A stretch of 64,000 bases of DNA from Pinus tabuliformis (Eukaryota > Streptophyta > Pinopsida > Pinales > Pinaceae). Positions 32,346 to 43,541 of the stretch are shown piece by piece; the stretch's first letter is position 1; each line of letters begins with the position of its first letter. Both the position numbers and the translations under genes were made by a program. The notes under the pieces were generated by a model. It made no database searches. It saw only the letters and a program-made list of their open reading frames with translations, and was not told the DNA's origin. Location: assembly GCA_031772625.1 (NCBI GenBank), contig CM062818.1, forward strand, positions 214,141,742 through 214,205,741, given 5' to 3'.

Positions 32346-34638
32346 ATTGTACAATAGAGCTAGATTTAGCGCCAGGCTGCTCATCCCAATTGAGAAAAAA
32401 ATGCACTAGAATCTGGTGCTAAATCTGGCGCAAATTGCCTGTTTTGTTGTAGTGTTAATACGTGTATGACCAGAACATCTCAGAATGCCATTTGTTTCTA
32501 GATATAAATGATGAATGAAGAATGCTTGAAGGAGAAGTTAAAGATAATATGCTAAGCTATCGCAGAAACTATTATCCGTCACTTAGAAGAATTATGAAAA
32601 TGAGAACTAAATCATAGACAATATGTTGCTTAATGCAGAAACTACTATCTGTGACTCTTGGATAAGTTAAAGATAATACGGTGGTCTTTCATAGAAAATA
32701 TTATCTATAACTTAGAAAGGAAAGTGAAAACTTCAAGTATTGGAGCACTCTTTGAAGGAATTTTAACTTTATCTACATAAGCAAATAAAGACCTGCAGCT
32801 TCATTACTATACTTGAAAGAAGAAAACATAAGATGACACATAACAGAGAGGGTTACAAAATTATACCCAACAATTCATGGAAACTTCTGATTCTTTCATT
32901 AATCAACAATTATATCAGGAATACAGTAGCCTAGTCTCTGGGTTCTCCAAAGTTTGAACCCTTTCTTTGTAAATTTTCCTCTTTTTATACATTGTGGAAC
33001 AGTTGTTGATCTCTGAAACTGCCCAAATTATTTAACTGCTTCTCTAACTATATGAAGTAAAAACTATTACAGGATTTTACAGAGGGTAAAAGACACCTCA
33101 AAGAACATGAAATAACAGGAACATAACTGAATTTAGAAGGGGACGATAATTGTTGGCTTGCTCTGTTAATCTGCTATCAAATTCCTCTGTAAATGCCCTA
33201 ATGATGCTTAATTTATTTAGCCGTAATGAAATGTGTTTAGCTTGTGTAATCCTGGGCTTACATAGGCATTTTGATTGGCCAAAATACAAAGAAAACATAC
33301 CCGATTGTCTTCCTCTTCAGATTCGACTCTAACCCTGATTTTCCACTTTACACAGCAAAATTAACGCAAACCTTTGATTAATACGGAACTCAAAAGAGTT
33401 AATCTTGCTTTATAAACCTGTCAAATCCGCCCACTTAGTGCTCCGTTGACTTCCATCGCAAATCGCAATCGGCCCGATATATCACTGCAAACTTAACTTT
33501 ATGCACCCTTAAGCCGCATAACTATGGTAGTGTTGGACTTATGCATAAATCCTTCATATTTGCGCTTTTCTATTATATAACTTTTATAATGAAAATATGC
33601 CATAAAACATGCTTTTTCCGCTTTTAATACGGGCTCTGCACAACTATCGAGGCATACCTTTTCCGCTGATATATCCCCACCATAGATCTGCGCTTTTCGG
33701 ATCAGACGGTCTATAAATATTTTGGGTGGGACATAAGCCTGGAGAATACCCGCTCGAAATGGGCGGTTTTCTCTCTCCACCTGGCTGCTACGTGTTGAAT
33801 GATAAGTGGGATCGAGTGAGCTCCAATAAAAACCACTTACCATTTTTGCTCCGCCCGAAATCCCACTTGTAACTTTAAATTCGCCTTTTTGTACGCCTCG
33901 CGGACCCGCCAGGACTTTACAATATAATATATATATGCTTCAGGTTTGGCTTTACCATCGCTTATTGCAATCAACGCTTTCAATTGTTATATTAATATAA
34001 CCTTTACAATCTATGATAGGACGGATGCGCCGGAAGAATTAAACATAATACATATGTAACATCGGGTCCAGCCTATCGCATATCGCAATCGGTGGAACCC
34101 AAACTATATATATAAGACGCTCTATTATATTGTGGACCCGCCGAAACTTTAAAACATAATGTATATGTGTTTCGGGTCTGGCCTTTTTGGTGCTTATTTC
34201 TATTATAATCCTTTATAATAGAAATACATATAAAAATGCATAACCATACCTTTTTCCACCTTTTCCAAAGCCTTTGCATAGTTTTCAAGATACGCCTTTA
34301 TCACAATTGGCGATCGGCGATTCCAGTGGTAATAATTCATATAACTGCACGTTGCACTTTTTGCGATTGCGATCTAATCGCATCGCTAACACACACACAC
34401 ACATATATATAGGACCCGCTCCATATAACTATTATATTGCGATTTGACTTGATCACATGGGTCGATTCTTTAACAATTGTTTCCTTTGTGATTTTAATAT
34501 ATAATAAATAAAATTCTTCATTTCTTTTAGACTTTGTGGATAAGAGAGACTCATTAAGGTTGAACCCCTGCACTGATTTTATACCACACATTGTGATAAA
34601 AATGAAAAATAAGCTTAAACACAATATAAGCTACAACA

Positions 34639-35089
34639 TCTGGCTCCAACTGGGGATAGTGCTTTTGCCACAGAAGCACTAAGAACTGTAGATTAGTGCA
34701 TTATCCATTGGGCATAGAATCATATATTGCTTCACCAAACTTACCTATGTGAAAATTTTGTACAGTGAACCCATGCCGATATCTGCAGTGATAAAATACT
34801 TGTGCTTTGATAGCAAAGTATTGAGAATCATAGATCAGTAGCCTTAGTTGGGCATGGAGTCCAAAACTGTGAAAACCCTGAAATCTGACAACTGAAACCT
34901 GACAATCTGACACCTCTGCAAACCTGTTTCCAACTGGGAAAGTCACCCTTATTCATCAACTAATGATTAAACTGAAGAACTGCAACTGGAAACCAAATGC
35001 TCAACACCTGAGCTTATTTATGTACAAGTTCATACATATACACATGATTGATCTCCATCAGGTGAAGTCAATCTTCCAATGGTACCAGG
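34639..35089 (-). other. Element C segment between coding end and 3' LTR, with conserved pre-LTR motif
   Basis: Read on the minus strand, the LTR start (TGTTGTAGC) is preceded by CACTATCCCCAGTTGGAGCC plus a few bases, where a purine-rich tract would be expected. The same motif precedes the 3' LTR of element F (59206-59225). Its complement, TGGCTCCAACTGGGGATAG, looks like a primer binding site. No gene is supported in the rest of the stretch. Confidence 0.65.
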
Positions 35090-36666
35090 TTAGCATCTGA
35101 GTGCCTGATCTAGAACCATTCTGCCAGTTAATCTTGAAAAAAAAATCATTCTGAGTTTCTCCTGAGTTCCAATGTTGTGATCCTGAATGTGTTCATCCTG
35201 TGAAACCTTCCCTGAGTCAACAACCACATCATTGGGGTTAGAAAGCCTTTCAAGAGGAATAAATCCCTTTGGAAAAATATTATCCTTTAGTTGAAAAATC
35301 TTTGGATTAGCTATTGAATCTTTTGGACCACTGATTTTTTCAACTTCTACTATTTCTTCTTTATCCAGATCAATTTCTATGCCCTCAAACTCCTCAGCGA
35401 TAGTAAAAAAAAATTACTCTGTTGATCATCTTCAAAAGCTTGCCAATTTTTAACATTATCAGGAACAGAGGGTCTGTGTCTCATCCCTACCTCATATCTT
35501 AGCCTTGGATTAATAGGAGGCTTGAAAGTACTAGCAGACACAGCCAATGAATCTGCTAATCTATTCTCATTTCTTGGAATAAATTGAATGTTAAAAGCTT
35601 CTAAAAGGTTCTCAATCAAATCCCATACCTTATTTCTGTATGCCTTAAGCCTAGGGTTCTTTGTTTGGAAATGATTTTTTATTTGCTTGATAATCAGCTC
35701 TGAATCTCCAAAAGCGGAAATTGACTTAACTCCCATCTGTTTAGCTGTTTGTAGAGCAATAATCAAGGACTCATATTCTGCCACATTGTTTGTTGCCTCG
35801 AACTCTAATTTGAAAGAAAAAGGGAACATATTACCTCCAGGCGCAATTAGAAGAAAATCGATACATGTTCCTTCTTTGGAATAAGCTCCATCAAAGAAAC
35901 ATTTCCACACTCCTTCAGTTTGCAGCTCTGTAATTACATTGGCTGAAGCAAGCTGCTTTTGATTATCTTCAACTAGCTCTGCATTATCATACAGTGTGAA
36001 ACAAGAAAAGTCATCCTTCTCCTGGGTATATACAAGTGAATTACTCGCTCCATTTATTGTAATTGTTTTTACAAATCTAGTTTCTTTGTACAATCTCCTC
36101 TCTTCCCCACCAAAAATTGGTATAACAGCATATGTAAAATCCAGTTTCAAAACACCGCCCAATTTAACCCCCCAAGAACTAGATAGAAGCATTCCAAATC
36201 TATCAGGGATATATGCTACTACTACATCCATGACCAAGCTTCTAGCTGGAATTTGGGCTAGTGACACTGCCAGATCCTTAATAACCCCGAGACATTTGAC
36301 TTTGTTTGAATCAAAAGAATACAAGTCCCTATAGGGTTTGGTAACTTGTATATTTAGTTGCTTCATTACTGACAAAGGCATAAGATTGTGTGAAGCTCCC
36401 GAATCAAACATACAATTATGTAAGAGGAAGTCATGGACCAATAAGGAAATATAAAAAGGAGGTATTGAAGGGTATACTTCCTCTACATGTAGACCAAAAA
36501 CCACTACTGGTTTGTCTTCCTGCAGATTTACAGTGTCATTTATGCTCTCATTTTCTTTTAAATTAATAAACTCAGCAATCTCCTTTTGATAAGTAGGTGT
36601 TTTTGCCAATTCTATAAGGGGAACTTGTATTCTTACCTTTTCCAACTCCTTAGTAAGACTAAACAA
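35090..36666 (-). pseudogene. Element C protease and archaeal-type RNase H
   Basis: Continues the gag frame after a TAG at 36673. The aspartic protease has CMFDSGASHNLMPLSVMKQL near residues 90-110 and IPDRFGMLLSSSWG further on. RNase H starts near residue 255 and keeps all four catalytic acids: the D of CFFDGAYSKEG, the E of NNVAEYESLIIAL, the D of FGDSELIIKQI and the D of NENRLADSLAVSA. This layout matches the additional archaeal-like RNase H of Tat-type elements rather than the Ty3 domain. Near 35405 a run of nine A (plus strand) breaks the frame. In the shifted frame the protein continues (TIAEEFEGIEIDLDKEE, FPKGFIPLERLSNPNDV) to a stop at 35090. No RT follows. Confidence 0.85.
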
Positions 36667-36672
36667 GTGACC

Positions 36673-37203
36673 CTATTTAGCAGTCCTTTCATTCTCATCT
36701 TCACCTTTTTTCATGACTGGGATTACTTGAGGAATTGAAACAAGTTTCTCCAAAAAAAAATTTCCAATTTGATCTTGAGAAGACTCACCTTGAAGTACCA
36801 GTGTCTTGTCATTTGCATTATGTTGCTGCTTTCCTTTATTCACTTGTTTTGCAGACTGAGATTCTTGTGGAGTCGCCTTTGGTGAGGAAGTTGAAACTTG
36901 CTGCTCACTTTCATTTTCTTTATTTCTTGACCTCTTCCTCGATCTCAAGTCATATTTCTTATGTAGTTCAGCCTGCATAAAATCAGAAAATTGCTTCCAA
37001 TATTCATCAATTTTATCATGAATGGAATATGTTTCATCATATTCATACTCTTCTTCTTCTATACCAAGTTCATCTTCATCCACTACATATAATGTAAAAA
37101 TTTGATCTTCACGATGCTCTTGTTTTTCAGCAGGACCTGCCTCTCTATATAATGGTGCTTGAATTTGATCTTGATCTTTTCTTTCCCTTTGCAAGATTTG
37201 CAA
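36673..37203 (-). pseudogene. Element C gag C-terminal linker
   Basis: Gln/Glu-rich, charged region in the same frame as the protease: EDELGIEEEEYEYDETYS, then KKYDLRSRKRSRNKENES. No zinc knuckle is visible. It is separated from the gag core by a frame break at a ten-A run (37299-37308) and from the protease by one TAG (36673). It probably tethers particle and enzyme domains. I see no independent function. Confidence 0.7.
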
Positions 37204-37286
37204 AGGTTGTCTTCTGTATTGGGGATTAAAGTTCTTATTGTAATGTGTTTGCTTCTGAAAATTATTATTTTCTAACTCTAATCTAT

Positions 37287-38342
37287 TTACCTTATCTGAA
37301 AAAAAAAATTATTTACATCACACATATCCTCCAATGTTTGACTTTGAGAGGATTCCATCTTTGCCTTTCCCTTGTCTTGGATAGGCTGTGTTTTTGGTGC
37401 TTTCCCTGCAACCACCAGATTTGCTTCTATCTCTAATGTATCTGTTTGGATCTGATCAAGGGTTGGAGCTCTTCTTTCCCTTAATGTGAATCCAAACTTT
37501 GATTCAAAAGCCCCTTCAAAAGTTATATTTGCACCAGTAGGAGGAGGCTTAATCTCTGCTGGGAGACTATTGTACAATTTGTTAAATCTTCTAACAAATT
37601 TGACCACAGTGTCATCAGAGTTTTTCTTTATGGCATTAAACTTTGTTAATGAATACCCATGGTCTCTTTTTTCTCCCCATCTCTGAATAAGCAAATGTTC
37701 CATCTCTTCCCAAGAAGGAATAGTATTATTGGGAAGTCCTTTAAACCATTTCCTTGCTTCTCCATCCAAGAACTGAACAAAAATTCTTAGAGCAACATCT
37801 ACATGTTCAACGTCTTTGTTTGCTGCAAAATTGCAAAATACTGGCACATGATTCTCTGCAGTTTATTCATCTTCCCCTGTAAAATGAGGAAGAGTTTTGA
37901 GGTAATCCTATGGCATTTGATTTAATGGTTGTGGCAATTGAAGAGGTGCATATCTATTCATCAATAATGCAGGTACTGCAATGTTTATTGAACTTTGATT
38001 ACCAACAGATGTGGAACCTGACTGAAAGGTAAATCGAATGTGCACAGGTGGTAATGTGGCTATTGCTTGAGGTTGAATGATTATATCAGATAAATGAAAA
38101 GTAATAGATTCTAAAGATTTCTCTTGACAGTTAGGTTCCTGAAATGAAGATGATGAAAAAGATGACTCTTTATCAGATGAATGTTCAGGTGAATTGTTGC
38201 CTGATGCAGACAATGTAAGAATTGGTGTAATTGGAATCCTAGACCTTCCAACCCTCTTAGAAACTAGCCTTTCAGGATCTGAAAGAGCTTGAACCTTCTG
38301 TTGTGAAGTGTCTGATCTTGTATGGGGTCTTCTTGAAGCCAA
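37287..38342 (-). pseudogene. Element C gag (two in-frame stops)
   Basis: ATG at 38342 (MASRRPHTRSDTSQQ). It has a Ser/Pro-rich N-terminal part, then TAG at 37908 and TAA at about 37863, both where glutamine fits. The retrotransposon gag domain follows: FVQFLDGEARKWFKGLPNNT, IPSWEEMEHLLIQRW, TVVKFVRRFNKLYNSL. It ends in FFFQIR because of the poly-A run, after which the linker continues in another frame. It would build the particle in which C's RNA is copied, with a polymerase that must come from another element. Confidence 0.82.
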
Positions 38343-38439
38343 AGTTATTGCTTTGATTCAAAATAGCCAAATATTTCCTCCTCACTGAACAACCAAAGGA
38401 AAATATTAAAAACCCAGGGAAAAGTGTTCTTGTCTTCTC

Positions 38440-38457
38440 TCCCCGCAATGGCTCCAA
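38440..38457 (-). other. Element C primer binding site
   Basis: Minus strand TTGGAGCCATTGCGGGGA, four bases inside the LTR end. It resembles the Athila/Tat TGGCGCCGTTGCCGGGGA-type PBS and confirms that the right-hand LTR is the 5' LTR. Confidence 0.78.
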
Positions 38458-38461
38458 TTAA

Positions 38462-40792
38462 TGTTGTTCCTTAAGAAACCAATGTCCTGGCTGTGGAGAA
38501 ATTGTGCTTAAGACATTAATGATTATTGTTTATTGTCACTTATTTGTCACTTTATTGTTTGTTGTGTTCTCAAATGAAGGACCTGGAGAAATTAGTCTTT
38601 AAACCTTAATAAATGTATGACCAAAACATCTCAGAATGCATTTGTTGCTAGATATAAATGATGAATGAAGAATGCTTGAAGGAGAAGTTAAAGATAATAT
38701 GTTGATCTTTCACAGAAACTATTATCCGTCACTTAGAAGAATTATGAAAATGAGAACTGAATCATAGACAATATGTTGCTTAACACAGAAACTACTATCT
38801 GTGACTCTTGGATAAGTTAAAGATAATATGCTGGTCTTTCACAGAAACTATTATCTATAACTTAGAAAGGAAGGTGAAAACTTCAAGTATAGGAGCACTC
38901 TTTTAAGGAATTTTAACTTTATCTACATAAGAAAATAAGGACCTGCGGCTTCATTACTATACTTGAAAGAAAAAAACATAAGATGACACATAACAGAGAG
39001 GGTTACAAAATTATACCCAACAATTCATGAAAACTTCTGATTCTTTCATTAACCAACAATTATATCAGGAATACAGTGGCCTAGTCTCTGGGTTCTCCAA
39101 AGTTTGAACCATTTCTTTGTAAATTTTCCTCTTTTTATACATTGTGGAACAGTTGTTGATCTCTAAAACTGCCCAAATTATTTAACTTCTTCTCTAACTA
39201 TATGAAGTAAAAACTATTACAGGTTTTTACAGAGGCTAAAAGGCACCTCAAAGAACATGAAATAACAGGAACATAAATGAATTCAGAAGGGGACGATAAT
39301 TGTTGGCTTTCTCTGTTAATTTGCTGCCGAATTCCTCTGTAAATGCCCTAATGATGCTTAATTCATTTAGTCATAATGAAATGCGTTTATCTTGTGTAAT
39401 CCTGGGCTTACATAGGCATTTTGATTGGCCAAAATACAAAGAAAACATACCCGATTGTCTTCCTCTTCCGATTCGACTCTAACCTTGATTTTCCACTTTA
39501 CACAGCGAAATTAACGTGAACCTTTGATTAATACAGAACTCAAAAGATTTAATCTTGCTTTATAAACCTATCAAATCCACCCGTTCAGCGCTCTGTTGAC
39601 ATCCATCACAAATCGCAATCGGCCCAATATATCACTGCAAACTTAACTTATGCACCCTTAAGCCGCATAACTATGGTAGTGTTGGACTTATGCATAAATC
39701 CTTCATTTTTGCACTTTTCTATTATATACCTTTTATAATGAAAATATGCCATAAAACATGCTTTTTCCGCTTTTAATACGGGCTCCGCACAACTATCGAG
39801 GCATACATTTTCCGCCATATATCCCCACCGTAGATCTGCGCTTTTCGGATCAGATAGTCTATAAAGATTTCGGGTGGGACATAAGCCCAGAGAATACCCG
39901 CCCGAAATGGGCAGTTTTCTCTCTCCACCCAGCTGCTACGTGTCGAATGATAAGTGGGATCGGGTGAGCTCCAATAAAAACCACTTACCATTTTTGCTCC
40001 GCCTGAAATCCCGCTTGTAACTTTAAATCCACCTTTTCGTACGCCTCGTGGACCCGCCAGGACTTTACAATATAATATATATACGCTTCAAGTCCAGCTT
40101 TACCATCGCTTATTGCAATCAACGCTTTCAATTGTTATATTAATATAACCCTTACAATATATGATAGGACGGATGTGCCAGAAGAATTAAACATAATACA
40201 TATGTAACAACGGGTCCAACGTATCGCATATTGCGATTGGCGGAACCCAAACTATATATATAAGACGCTCTGTTATACTGCGGACCCGCCGAAATTTTAA
40301 AACATAATGTATATGTGTTTCGGGTCCGGCCTATTCGGCGCTTATTTCTATTATAATCCTTTATAATAGAAATACATATAAAAACGCATAACCACACCTT
40401 TTTCCGCCTTTTCCAAAGCCTTTGCACAGTTTTCAAGATACGCCTTTATCGCAATCGATGATCGGCGATTCCTGTGGTAATAATTCATATAACTGCCCAT
40501 TGCACTTTTTGCGATTGCAATCTAATCGCATTGCTGACACACACACACACACACACACACATATAGGACCCGCTCCATATAACTATTATATTGCGATTTG
40601 ACTTGATCACATGGGCCGATTCTTTAACAATCGTTTCCTTTGTGATTTTAATATATAATAAATAAAATGCTTCATTTCTTTTAGACTTTGCAGATAAGAG
40701 AGCCTCATTAAGGTTGAACCCCTGCAATGATTTTAGACCACACGTTGTGATAAAAATGAAAAATAAGCTTAAACACAATATAAGCTACAACA
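38462..40792 (-). repeat. Element C right LTR (its 5' LTR, 2331 bp)
   Basis: Uninterrupted copy of the LTR split by element D. It contains an (AC)n run near 40538 that is longer than in the other copy, TATATATATAAG promoter-like sequence, and repeated GCAATCG/GCGATTG phrases. Visible differences between the two LTRs are scattered single substitutions and short indels, suggesting a moderately recent insertion. Confidence 0.92.
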
Positions 40793-40796
40793 GGGG

Positions 40797-43541
40797 TGAT
40801 GATGAGCCTCACCATTGGGTAATTATATGGGACTTAATTCACCTCCTAGCTTATTCAAACCAACTATTCTCACAACTTATTGCATACTTTTGATTATATT
40901 TTGTTTATGAGATGAGTTAGAGTTGAATATTTTGCTTTGTGGTCTAATGTGCATTTAATGCAGGATTAAAGGATAAAAGCAAGGAACTTTGGAAAAGACC
41001 TTGGTCAAAACTCGAATGGGACAAGGGAGAGGAATTATAGGAGGTAAATCCTTTTCAATTACTACCCCCCCATTCAAATATTCCTCCATTAGCTCGGAGT
41101 GCAAACAGCCAAATCATGAGGACTAGAAGGCAGCCGAGCAAGTGAAAGTCAAAGCACCAGTTTATCTCGAGTTTGGGAGCTGAGCCTCCCTAATTTTAAG
41201 GAAGTCATTAGAGACTTCAGATGTATAAGTAGAGAGGCCTAAGACCTCAGTAGGATTCAGAATTTTTATTGTAAAACTCTACTCTATTTTCGAGCTGCAA
41301 GACTTGTGACAGTTTTTGATGTAATCCATGGTTTTGATAATAAGAATGAGTTTTGTTTTGAGCCAGCACTAAGTTAACTCAGAGGTCTGAAGCTCTTAGG
41401 TTAGGGCCCAACCCTCGTAGTGAAAGCTCTTCTTTATTGTACATGTATGCTAGCATAGATTCATGGTTTAATTGTTCATTTGCTTCAGTAGTCGCATTTC
41501 CATTACAGTAGTGTAGAGTAGATTGGTTGTGTTTTAGTTTTCTTCCATTTGTGCCTTCTTTCAATTACCAGGTTAGAAAGAGAAAAATATCACCATAAGT
41601 TTGTCAGCAGGTGTCTCAGCCTCACCTCCTCCCTCTGGGACCATGACTTGAGGAAGAGACCCTTCAACAACCCCAAAAACACAAATTTTTAGTTCTCGCA
41701 TGAGATTTGGAGTTTGTTGTCTTGATTCAATACTTGGTTCATTTCATCGTCATCTTTTCCCATCACTCTCTTTATGTAATAAGATCTCACTCATATTCTC
41801 ATTTCCTTCAGCACTTTCTTCATGCATAATATATGCGGAAGCTAATAAATCATGTCTTAATCAGATTATACCCATGGATTTCCTTACCGTCTGATCCACA
41901 ACAAACCTGACCAATCGCCGTCAACCGCATGTCGCATATTCATTTCAACGTTTGACTTTAGGTGCTCCAAATATCCACCATCGATCTGTTTCGCTTGATC
42001 CAACGGATATCGCGTCACCCGCTCGCTAACTAGCTTGGTTGATCTCCACCGTTGATCAATCTCGCATGATCCAACAGCTATCGCGCAATCTCGCGTGAAT
42101 TATTGCACAACCGATATTCGAATGAGACCGCGTGAGAAAAATGGTTTTCTCGTGCTACGTGTCACTCACTTAGGCTAATCGCGTGAAATTTAGGAATACC
42201 GCTTACACCTCTTAGGGTGTGCGAGATACTGCTTACCACCTATGAAGACCGCTCCATCGCATCACCCGCTCGCCAACTAGCTTGGCCGATCTCCACTGTC
42301 GATCTGTCTCATTTGATCCAACGGCTATCGCGTCACCTGCTCTCTAACTAGCTTGGTTGATCTCCACCATTGATCAATACTGCATGATCCAACGGCTATC
42401 GTGCAATGTCGCGTAAATTCTTGCACGACTGATATCCGGCCAAGAGCATGCGAGAAAAGTGGTTTTCCCGTGCTACGTGTCACCCACTTAGGCTAATCAC
42501 ATGAAATTTAGGAATTCCTCTTACAGCTCTTAGGGCGCGCGAGATACTACTTACCACCTACGAAGACCGCTCCATCATTCTACACATTTTCCACCCTTCT
42601 ATCGACACGTGACTTGATGTGATCCATCCATCTATTAAAGTAGTCTCCTACGATAAGATCTTCGCCGCTCATCTTCCGTTAATCATGTTCATTGATCTAA
42701 TTGATCCAACGGTTCCTGTGCACTGTTGCTTCATTACTTCTTCCTTTCACTGATTTTGATCTTCGATTTCTCTTCCACTTGAATCCTTCTCGAACTTTGT
42801 TCCTCATATCATTTAAATGCTGCCACTCTTGATCTTTTATTTGGTTATTCAATCAGACTCTAACAATGTCCGATCATCGCAATACTCCTTTGAGCATTGT
42901 CCTCTCTCTCAGATTCTTGTTGAATTCCCTGCACACTTATGTTATGCAAAATTACTCTAATCCACACACAGTTCATAATTCAATTACTCAATACACACCA
43001 CACTATCCAAACACTCCATACACCTTCTAACCATCCTTAACCACCTGTCACATCTACAAGAACAATTAAATTGCATGCTTGATTTTACCAAAAAAAACCA
43101 AAAAAGTGAAAACAGATTTAGTTTAGTTTCCTTGCTTACACATTAGTATGGTTTGATGCTCTTTACTTCTGTAACTTAGATAGTAGCATTAGGTTAGTGT
43201 TGATTTAGCAATTCTGCTTAGCATAGTTGTTTAAATGGTTAATTAGGATATGGTGTGATTTAGCATTACATGTTGTTTTCTTCATTACTGCAGTAGAGTA
43301 GCTCTCTTAGAATAGATTTGCTCTTCTTCCATCAAAGAATCAAGCTTCTTCTGACTCTATAGAAGTCTGGCTTGGAACCCCTGGGGTCTCTCGCCAAATG
43401 AACAATGACAACAGGCAGGACCTTCACTTTTACTTGTGCATATAGCACTGTCACCTCTAAGTTTGTACGAACCCCGGGTTGATAAGTAAAGCTGGTAGCC
43501 CAGGAGTTGCAGCATCCTTGCTGCAATATTGGCGCTCATCA
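40797..43541 (+). repeat. Element A 3' LTR (2745 bp)
   Basis: Begins TGATGATGAGCCTCACC and ends GCGCTCATCA, so the termini are inverted repeats of TGATGAGC. The part from 41636 on matches the 5' LTR segment 4152-5997. The first 840 bp show what the 5' LTR must contain left of element B. It is followed by CAATC at 43542-43546, matching CAGTC at the intact insertion site in element E (about 47458). Confidence 0.92.

Larger units (their letters stand above)
22790..32454. mobile_element. Element D: 9.7-kb non-autonomous CACTA (EnSpm) transposon
   Basis: The ends are CACTACAACAAAAC at 22790 and its complement GTTTTGTTGTAGTG ending at 32454. They extend as an imperfect inverted repeat for about 26 bp. 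The target duplication is TTA on both sides (22787-22789, 32455-32457). The other LTR of element C shows the empty site, CCTTAATAAATGTATGACC, with one TTA. CACTA ends and a 3-bp duplication are diagnostic of the EnSpm/CACTA superfamily. No transposase (TnpD-type) ORF is found. The body consists of GCATC-type repeat arrays in inverted orientation at the two ends, GAT-rich blocks and a 3.5-kb unrecognised centre. Confidence 0.9.
22654..34638 (-). repeat. Element C left LTR (its 3' LTR), split by CACTA element D
   Basis: The parts 22654-22789 and 32455-34638 together match 38462-40792 from end to end. The match is continuous across D if one TTA is removed, which proves D inserted into this LTR. 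It includes an (AC)n microsatellite (about 34388) and several GCGATTGCGAT-type phrases. Small ORFs (for example 33499-33843 minus and 34337-34624 minus) occur in both LTR copies but are not conserved proteins. Confidence 0.93.
22654..40792 (-). mobile_element. Element C: non-autonomous LTR retrotransposon encoding gag-PR-RNase H, no RT or integrase
   Basis: Two 2.3-kb direct repeats bound it: 38462-40792, and 22654-34638 interrupted by element D. Both begin TGTTGTTCCTTAA and end AAGCTACAACA on the plus strand. The flanking 5-bp repeats are CGGGT (22649-22653) and GGGGT (40793-40797), one mismatch. All coding is on the minus strand, so the right LTR is the 5' one. The 3.8-kb internal region has gag, protease and an RNase H, but no polymerase or integrase. 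It is inserted at the boundary of A's PPT and 3' LTR. Confidence 0.92.
4152..43541 (+). mobile_element. Element A: giant Athila/Tat-type Ty3 LTR retrotransposon, multiply interrupted
   Basis: The 1.85-kb segment ending at 5997 and the segment ending at 43541 are near-identical direct repeats, followed respectively by a PBS and by unrelated DNA. They are the 5' and 3' LTRs of one element. Its internal region holds an upstream ORF, gag, PR, RT, RNH, INT, a downstream ORF and a PPT, all on the plus strand. The RT and integrase (RRMNPALKYIVKEELQKLL, LPFGLCNAPATFQR) are of the Athila/Tat type without a chromodomain. LTR termini are TGATGATGAGC...GCTCATCA. Elements B, I and C have inserted into it. 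With these removed, the internal region is about 13.3 kb. The 5' LTR start lies left of B, outside the window. Confidence 0.9.

Noticed and set aside
34337..34624. Minus ORF in element C LTR, also at 40485-40778
   Set aside because: Conserved only because the LTRs are copies of each other; no recognisable protein features, and it runs into an AC microsatellite.
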